From Echinometra lucunter (lineage: Eukaryota; Echinodermata; Echinoidea; Camarodonta; Echinometridae): DNA of 64,000 nucleotides. Location of the stretch: assembly GCA_029962745.1 (NCBI GenBank), contig CM057158.1:1950558-2014557 (forward strand). The letters run 5' to 3'. Each line of letters opens with the position of its first letter. The first letter of the stretch is position 1. The notes under the pieces were generated by a model. The model was not told the origin of the DNA. It made no database searches and saw only the letters and a list, made by a program, of their open reading frames with translations. Positions 59,581 to 64,000 of the stretch are shown here, piece by piece. The position numbers and the translations under genes are program-made.

Positions 59581-61640
59581 GCAATCGGGTGAGGGATAGG
59601 GGGACACGTCAAAAAAAAAAATGGAGGTGGGAAACACTATGATTACAGCCCCCCCCCCAAAAAAAAAAAAAATGGAGAAAAAGACACTTGAAAAAGTCAA
59701 TAGGGTATAATGTCCCCCATTTTTTTTTAGAGAGAAAGAGACACCTGAATAAAAAATTAAAAAAACATCGTCAGCAAATTTTCGGTTAAGTCCCCCAAAA
59801 AATTATGGAACGGATTGACGTCGTTCCCGGAAAAATAGCATCCTTGCGCATAATTATAAAGGCAGGATGTCGTATGGTATAATGAAAGGATAAACATCAT
59901 AATCATGATAGTTTGGAAAAGGGGAAAATATGGGAATGCATATTCTTTATCTAGTTAAGGGGGAAGGTCACATTGAAATTCCTCGACTGAATTTTAGTCT
60001 CAGTCCGCCCCTGGGGACGCCATACCGAAAAGTTTATGACAAGCAAACTATTCACCAAAAAAAAGAGAAAAAAATACCCCATCTTGAAAAGGCATTTTGG
60101 CAAAGCCTTATACGTGACCCCACCCCCCCCCCCCAAAAAAAAGTTGAGTTGACAGTATTAATTACAGACATATCTGTGGGTTGGCGTACTTAGGGTATGC
60201 CGCTTTGGTTTTGAAAAGGAGTGCAGACCAGACCCCCCCCCCCCCCCTGTTGTGTTTTGTTTGTTTGTTTGTTTGAATATGACTCTGGACTCTGAACATT
60301 GTGTCTGGACTCGTTATGTTTGCTGATACAGCCATTTCCTTATTCGGTACTGACGGATCAAAGCAATGTCTGCGATTTTGTCATGTTACGCAATATTGCG
60401 TCTTTTTATGTTTTGATAGCACTTCTAGGGACTAGCCGGTTTTATTTACCATGTTTACATGGTACTATCAGACTAATACAATTCATTTACTTTGCTTCGT
60501 TTGTGGAAGGAAGCGAACAAGCACACAACAGGAAAAGTGTGCAAAGAGTGCCCCTGGCAAAAATTGTAGGATCAAACATTTCGGACAAGTTTTTATTTTT
60601 GTCTTTTTGTTTGTTTGCTTGTGTTTGCTCGTCAGAGATTTCTACCTTTGACAGGCATCTGAATATGTGAGAATCTCTATCTAGCTATTTTGTTTGCTTA
60701 ATTATTATTGTCCGATAATTTCTATTTTAACTGAGGATGCATAAAAACATTTCAGGAACTTTTTTTCCACAAAGGGTTCTGGCTTTTGCCCCCTCTCCCC
60801 CCCCCCCCCCCCCCTCCAAGGAGAAGGCCCCGCCACTGCCTTCTTATGTGATACAGGAAATTTTTATGAGCAAAGGAAATGACCATACCATCACAGCGAC
60901 CGGCCATTGCATGTAAGATTTGTTGCATCAGGGACCTCGCAAGTCCATACATCATTGTAGGCATATAAAGCCTGTGAGGTGACAAGCTCTGGGAAGTGGT
61001 CAAGCAGAGCCAAGTTAACTTTGGTAAGTATGTCATTTTCCTCATTTTTATCGGCGACTGTATAAAACCATTTATTAAAATCACAATCTTAGCAATCAAT
61101 CGGCATCTTATGCATGCTTACGCATAATGATGTACTAGGTGTAAAATTTCGACATTTTTTATCATTCAGCCTGATTTTTTTGACACTGTATAAAGTTGAA
61201 GGATGTCAAATTTATTTGGACTAGGTTTCGTGAATTTTCATTCATTAATATTCGTAAAATAATACTCTGAATTATATCAGATTCTCATTTTTTGAAAAAA
61301 TTTAGGCCACAAGCGAATTGCAGCTGAAATACCACTGCACCTGTTTCGACCCAGGGTCAAGCATAATTAATTCTTTATGTGCCATGCAAATTACAACCTT
61401 ATACCACAGTTTTTCTGAAGAGGTAGATTTACCAAGATGTTCAGGTGTATTTTACAGTTTCCAGTCTGCAGGTCATCAAGGGGTTATCAGGTAGATAATG
61501 AAAACTGGAAGTGAATTCTGGATGTGAAAGTCTAGTCTAATACGTTAGGTTTTGATCTTTCACGTATTTGTATACTACAGCTATAATGCGGCAGGAAATT
61601 ACAATTCTTTCTATAAATACGGTACATATCTTGGTTAAAT
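59581..61640. other. Intergenic stretch between the SRCR and hydroxyacid oxidase genes
   Basis: It holds C/A-rich low-complexity runs (59650-59672, 60121-60140), C-runs at 60234-60247 and 60799-60814, and a (TTTG)n at 60256-60274. The frames at 60299-60670 (+) and 60752-61099 (-) show no recognisable domain. Confidence 0.5.
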
Positions 61641-61649
61641 GGTTATTTT

Positions 61650-61842
61650 ACCTGACTGCTAAGAAAGCATATGTATGCTTAGTAAGCAACCAGAGTACCT
61701 ACGCGACAGTTTTAAGTCCCCTCCGAATGACTTGGTAATGAGGATTAAATACCTTACCGAAGGGCATTAGCGCATCCACTTGGATTCGAACCTGGGTACT
61801 CCTGGTTACGAGACCACTGCTCTACCACTGAGCCACAGCGCC
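61650..61842 (-). mobile_element. tRNA-derived SINE-like element
   Basis: On the minus strand the first 74 bases (61842-61769) resemble a tRNA: GGCGCTG start, box A-like TGGCTCAGTGGTAGAGC, a CTCGTAA anticodon loop (anticodon CGT, as in tRNA-Thr) and box B GGTTCGAATCC. Anticodon and T stems carry several mismatches, so it is not a working tRNA. It is followed by TTAATCCTCATTACC and GGAGGGGACTTAAAACTGTC, which looks like a SINE body. The left boundary is uncertain. Confidence 0.65.
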
Positions 61843-62036
61843 TCCTCTATACATGTACACTGCTCAGGACTTTGCAATATAATGTAAAGCTTAATCAAAG
61901 GGTTAACTTTGTTGTATCATTTGAACAAATTAATTCGGTTTTTAAGCTTACATTCTTTTCATTCATCATTGTTTTGCCTTATGTTATCTCTTTTGGAAAG
62001 TTTAGCTTATTTTGCACGTGTTTTCTCCATCTCCTA

Positions 62037-62041
<5 letters not shown>

Positions 62042-62093
<52 letters not shown>
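62042..62093. repeat. CT microsatellite
   Basis: Perfect (CT)26, followed by CT-rich sequence and (CA)n at about 62188-62203. Confidence 0.96.
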
Positions 62094-62096
<3 letters not shown>

Positions 62097-62279
62097 CCCT
62101 CTTTCTCCCTTTCATCTTCATTACTGCTAATCTTTCCCCCTACCTTACCCCTTCCTTCTCCCCTCTCTCTTCCTTTCTTTCTCTATTACACACACACACA
62201 CACTCACACATGCCTATCCACTTTTCTTTTTCCATGATTGCTCATGCTCTTACGTTATTATCATTGTATAATCTCTAAG

Positions 62280-62530
62280 AAATAATATTGGTACCCTGTT
62301 AGACATATATTTTAGTTTTGATTCTAATCTCTCATGTTTGTATGTGCTAAGCTGTAATGTGCTACATGTATATTTAATTGTGTTTGTACTACTGATCTAT
62401 GTATATATATATTTTTTATCTATTGTCATTGTATTATTGAAATGTCTTGTAAACTTTCGCAATTCGGCTTTGCCGCAATGAAAGTATTTTAATAAACCAT
62501 TTTGAATTGAAATTGAATTGAATTGAATTT
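62280..62530 (+). mobile_element. 3' end of a non-LTR retrotransposon with (ATTGA)n tail
   Basis: A short hairpin CGGCTTTGCCG lies just before AATGAAAGTATTTTAATAAA, which is followed by a tail of GAATT/ATTGA repeats (62503-62530). This order (hairpin, AATAAA, microsatellite tail) is typical of CR1/L2-type 3' ends. No coding part remains, and the left limit is a guess. Confidence 0.6.
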
Positions 62531-62670
62531 CCTGCGATCATTTCACTATTGTTCGCAGAGTTCCCTCAACTTGCCTCATTTTTTTTATTGTTAGTTTGCT
62601 TGTTTGTTTTTTTGTTTTTGTTTTTGTTTTTTTTTACTGGCAATTGGCATTTTTTCCATCTAGATAAAAT

Positions 62671-62816
62671 ATGGACGAAGAGAGGGATCAATTCTTCAGC
62701 GTTGAAGACTATGAAAAACGAGCTCAGACAATAATACCTTCAGCGTTTCTTTTCTACTACAGCTATGGAAGAGAACGGGGATGGTGTCTCAAAGACAGCA
62801 TGGAGGCATTTTCAAG
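62671..62816 (+). CDS. Hydroxyacid oxidase coding exon 1
   Basis: ATG at 62671 lies seven bases after a pyrimidine-rich tract ending CTAG (62660-62663), so a 5' UTR intron probably ends there. The exon encodes MDEERDQFFSVEDYEKRAQT, the YY-containing first helix region and MEAFSR. The donor is TTCAAG/GTACAA at 62817; two bases (AG) are carried over. Confidence 0.85.
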
Positions 62817-63416
62817 GTACAACTACTCTCTTGGTGCATGGGAGAAAAACACACATCTTTTGGGGAGTCGTAAGGATCCTTCACTTTCTATATCTGCTAT
62901 GCCTTTTTGTCAAAGAATCAATGAAAACATTATCATGATTATGAATATCCTCTTTTTTTTCAAGGGATCATTGAAAGTAATGGTTGAAAAACCAACGAGG
63001 GTGGATGCCCCTTTTTACCAGTATGGATTCCCACTCCAAACGAAGTGCTTCCTATTAAGTTCAAGTTCCAGTTCAATTTATTTTCATTTCCGATAAAAAG
63101 AAAGTTACAAAGAAAAAACATACAAAGGCATTTACATGCTATACATTCGTAACATTTACACAGTTATAAAAATTTTATGTAAACATACTGAAATGACATC
63201 GATAAAGGAAGGCAATTAGAATGAGGAGAAACGGAATTGCGGAATACTACCAAAAAATCTGAAAATTTTTGTCGAGGCAGTAATCCCTATAAGAAAAACG
63301 GTATGACTCCTCATAGTGGGGATCTCCATTCATTTACATTTCAGCGAGTTCGAGGGGGCGGTCAGTACTAAGAGGAAACTCAAGCACACGTCCTGTATTT
63401 TTACAGTTGAATGACA

Positions 63417-63464
<48 letters not shown>

Positions 63465-63967
63465 CTCTATGTGCCTTTAACAACGGGAAAAAAACCTCGG
63501 GGCTGCTTCGTCCTTTATAACCTAGATAACAAAATGTTTGTAGACACTTCTGATAAGATGCACTGTTTAAATGTTGTAAGGGAAACACGGAGGTCACAAC
63601 ATCATAAGGGGAACTACGCGAGAGTGTAATTCTCTGCAGCCCTATAAAGCCCCTTTCTCGACCCGCGGTTCACGTTTTGCCATAGGTTAGCCATCTTACA
63701 AAATACCTCATTTTCACCAAACGATGAGTACAGACTTTCTTCAATGTAACCTAGAACTTCATCAAGCCTCATTTCGAGCCTTAAAGTCTGGTACGAAACT
63801 TTGAATTCCATGCAGATATCGAATCCGGAACCGTGTCCTACAGGGGGTATCCCAACGGAACCTCTCAACCACTATCCTTGGGGAACCTATCCCGTATCCT
63901 ATCGGTGTAGCACCTACGGCTTTACACGAAGGAGCTCATCCTGACTCAGAAGCAGAAACTGCTAGAG
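62671..63967 (+). CDS. 2-hydroxyacid oxidase (glycolate oxidase family), 5' part, continues beyond the window
   Basis: Coding exons 62671-62816 and 63816-63967 join in phase 2 and give 99 residues. The enzyme family (HAO1/HAO2, plant glycolate oxidase) oxidises 2-hydroxyacids to 2-oxoacids with FMN and O2 in peroxisomes. What shows this: FSVEDYEKRAQTIIPSAFLFYY at the N terminus, then EAFSRYRIRNRVLQGVSQRN, then STTILG and the conserved APTALHEGAHPDSEAETAR, matching the family APTA...AHPdGE..TAR block near the FMN site. The donor after exon 2 is AGAG/GTGATG at 63968. Downstream exons with the catalytic His and Arg are outside the window. Odd point: the usual YYxSGA(D/E)D segment reads YYSYGRERGW here. 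HAO1 versus HAO2 cannot be decided. Confidence 0.87.
63055..63250 (-). mobile_element. 3' end of a non-LTR retrotransposon, minus orientation, in the hydroxyacid oxidase intron
   Basis: On the minus strand, GGAAATGAAAATAAATTGAA is followed by CTGGAACTTGAACTT, again AATAAA plus a TTGAA-like tail. It resembles the plus-strand 3' end at 62280-62530. The right limit is uncertain. Confidence 0.5.
63420..63460. repeat. CT microsatellite in the hydroxyacid oxidase intron
   Basis: Perfect (TC)20. Confidence 0.96.
63816..63967 (+). CDS. Hydroxyacid oxidase coding exon 2
   Basis: The acceptor is TTCCATGCAG; the exon's first base A completes AGA (Arg), followed by TAT CGA ATC. It encodes YRIRNRVLQGVSQRNLSTTI, then LGEPIPYPIGVAPTALHEG and AHPDSEAETAR. 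The match to the family is continuous through the splice. A long minus-strand frame at 63614-63868 overlaps it and is a shadow. Confidence 0.87.
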
Positions 63968-64000
63968 GTGATGAATCGAACCCTGTATAAACACCACTAG

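Larger units (their letters stand above)
62817..63815 (+). other. Intron 1 of the hydroxyacid oxidase gene
   Basis: 999 bp between donor GTACAA and acceptor CCATGCAG. It holds the LINE-like tail and the CT run; no other exon is needed since the phases of exons 1 and 2 match. Confidence 0.8.

Noticed and set aside
60752..61099. 115-codon minus-strand frame ending in a poly-Gly run
   Set aside because: The Gly run is a C homopolymer; the rest shows no recognisable transposase or enzyme motif. Left unannotated.
61769..61842. Functional tRNA-Thr(CGT)
   Set aside because: Several mismatches in the anticodon and T stems and a SINE-like continuation.
63614..63868. 84-codon minus-strand frame
   Set aside because: It overlaps hydroxyacid oxidase exon 2, whose plus-strand reading matches the family continuously through the splice.

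Overview
The window looks like nuclear DNA of a marine invertebrate, most likely a sea urchin or other echinoderm. Evidence: spliced genes with GT/AG introns, a membrane protein with two SRCR domains (a family greatly expanded in echinoids), the octamer TACATGTA scattered everywhere, long C or G homopolymers, very long CT/GA tracts, and many short palindromic transposon-like elements. The assignment is an inference; no species marker was read.

Layout. Bases 1-34415 are AT-rich and I recognise no gene there. They hold tandem arrays (a divergent ~180-bp array at 9480-10180, a 55-bp minisatellite at 17861-18128, GA and CT composite arrays at 20903-23330 and 32240-32890) and non-autonomous DNA transposons with readable boundaries: a 793-bp hAT-like element with an 8-bp target duplication at 12494-13286, TTAA-flanked elements at 25033-25592 and 25845-26310, and several with 3-bp TAA/TTA duplications.

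Genes. (1) Plus strand, 34416-37813: the last four coding exons of the SLC7A6OS/Iwr1 orthologue, the factor that helps import RNA polymerase II into the nucleus. Its first exon(s) were not found. (2) Minus strand, 57960 down to 46709: a complete five-exon gene for a 373-residue type I membrane protein with signal peptide, two six-cysteine SRCR domains, one transmembrane helix and a Pro/Tyr-rich tail with a PPxY motif. All splice phases agree. (3) Plus strand from 62671: the first two coding exons (99 residues) of a 2-hydroxyacid oxidase (glycolate-oxidase family) gene that runs off the right edge.

Genes 1 and 2 are convergent; genes 2 and 3 are divergent, with about 4.7 kb between their start codons. 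The three products have no evident joint pathway: transcription machinery import, cell-surface recognition and peroxisomal oxidation. The introns of the SRCR gene carry two degraded LINE C-terminal regions, a 550-bp mosaic trinucleotide tract, long inverted-repeat elements and a 67-nt perfect palindrome. I found no new multi-gene system. The strongest leads are the exactly bounded palindromic transposons, the palindrome, the duplicated stop-codon region of SLC7A6OS and the unusual exon structure of the SRCR gene.
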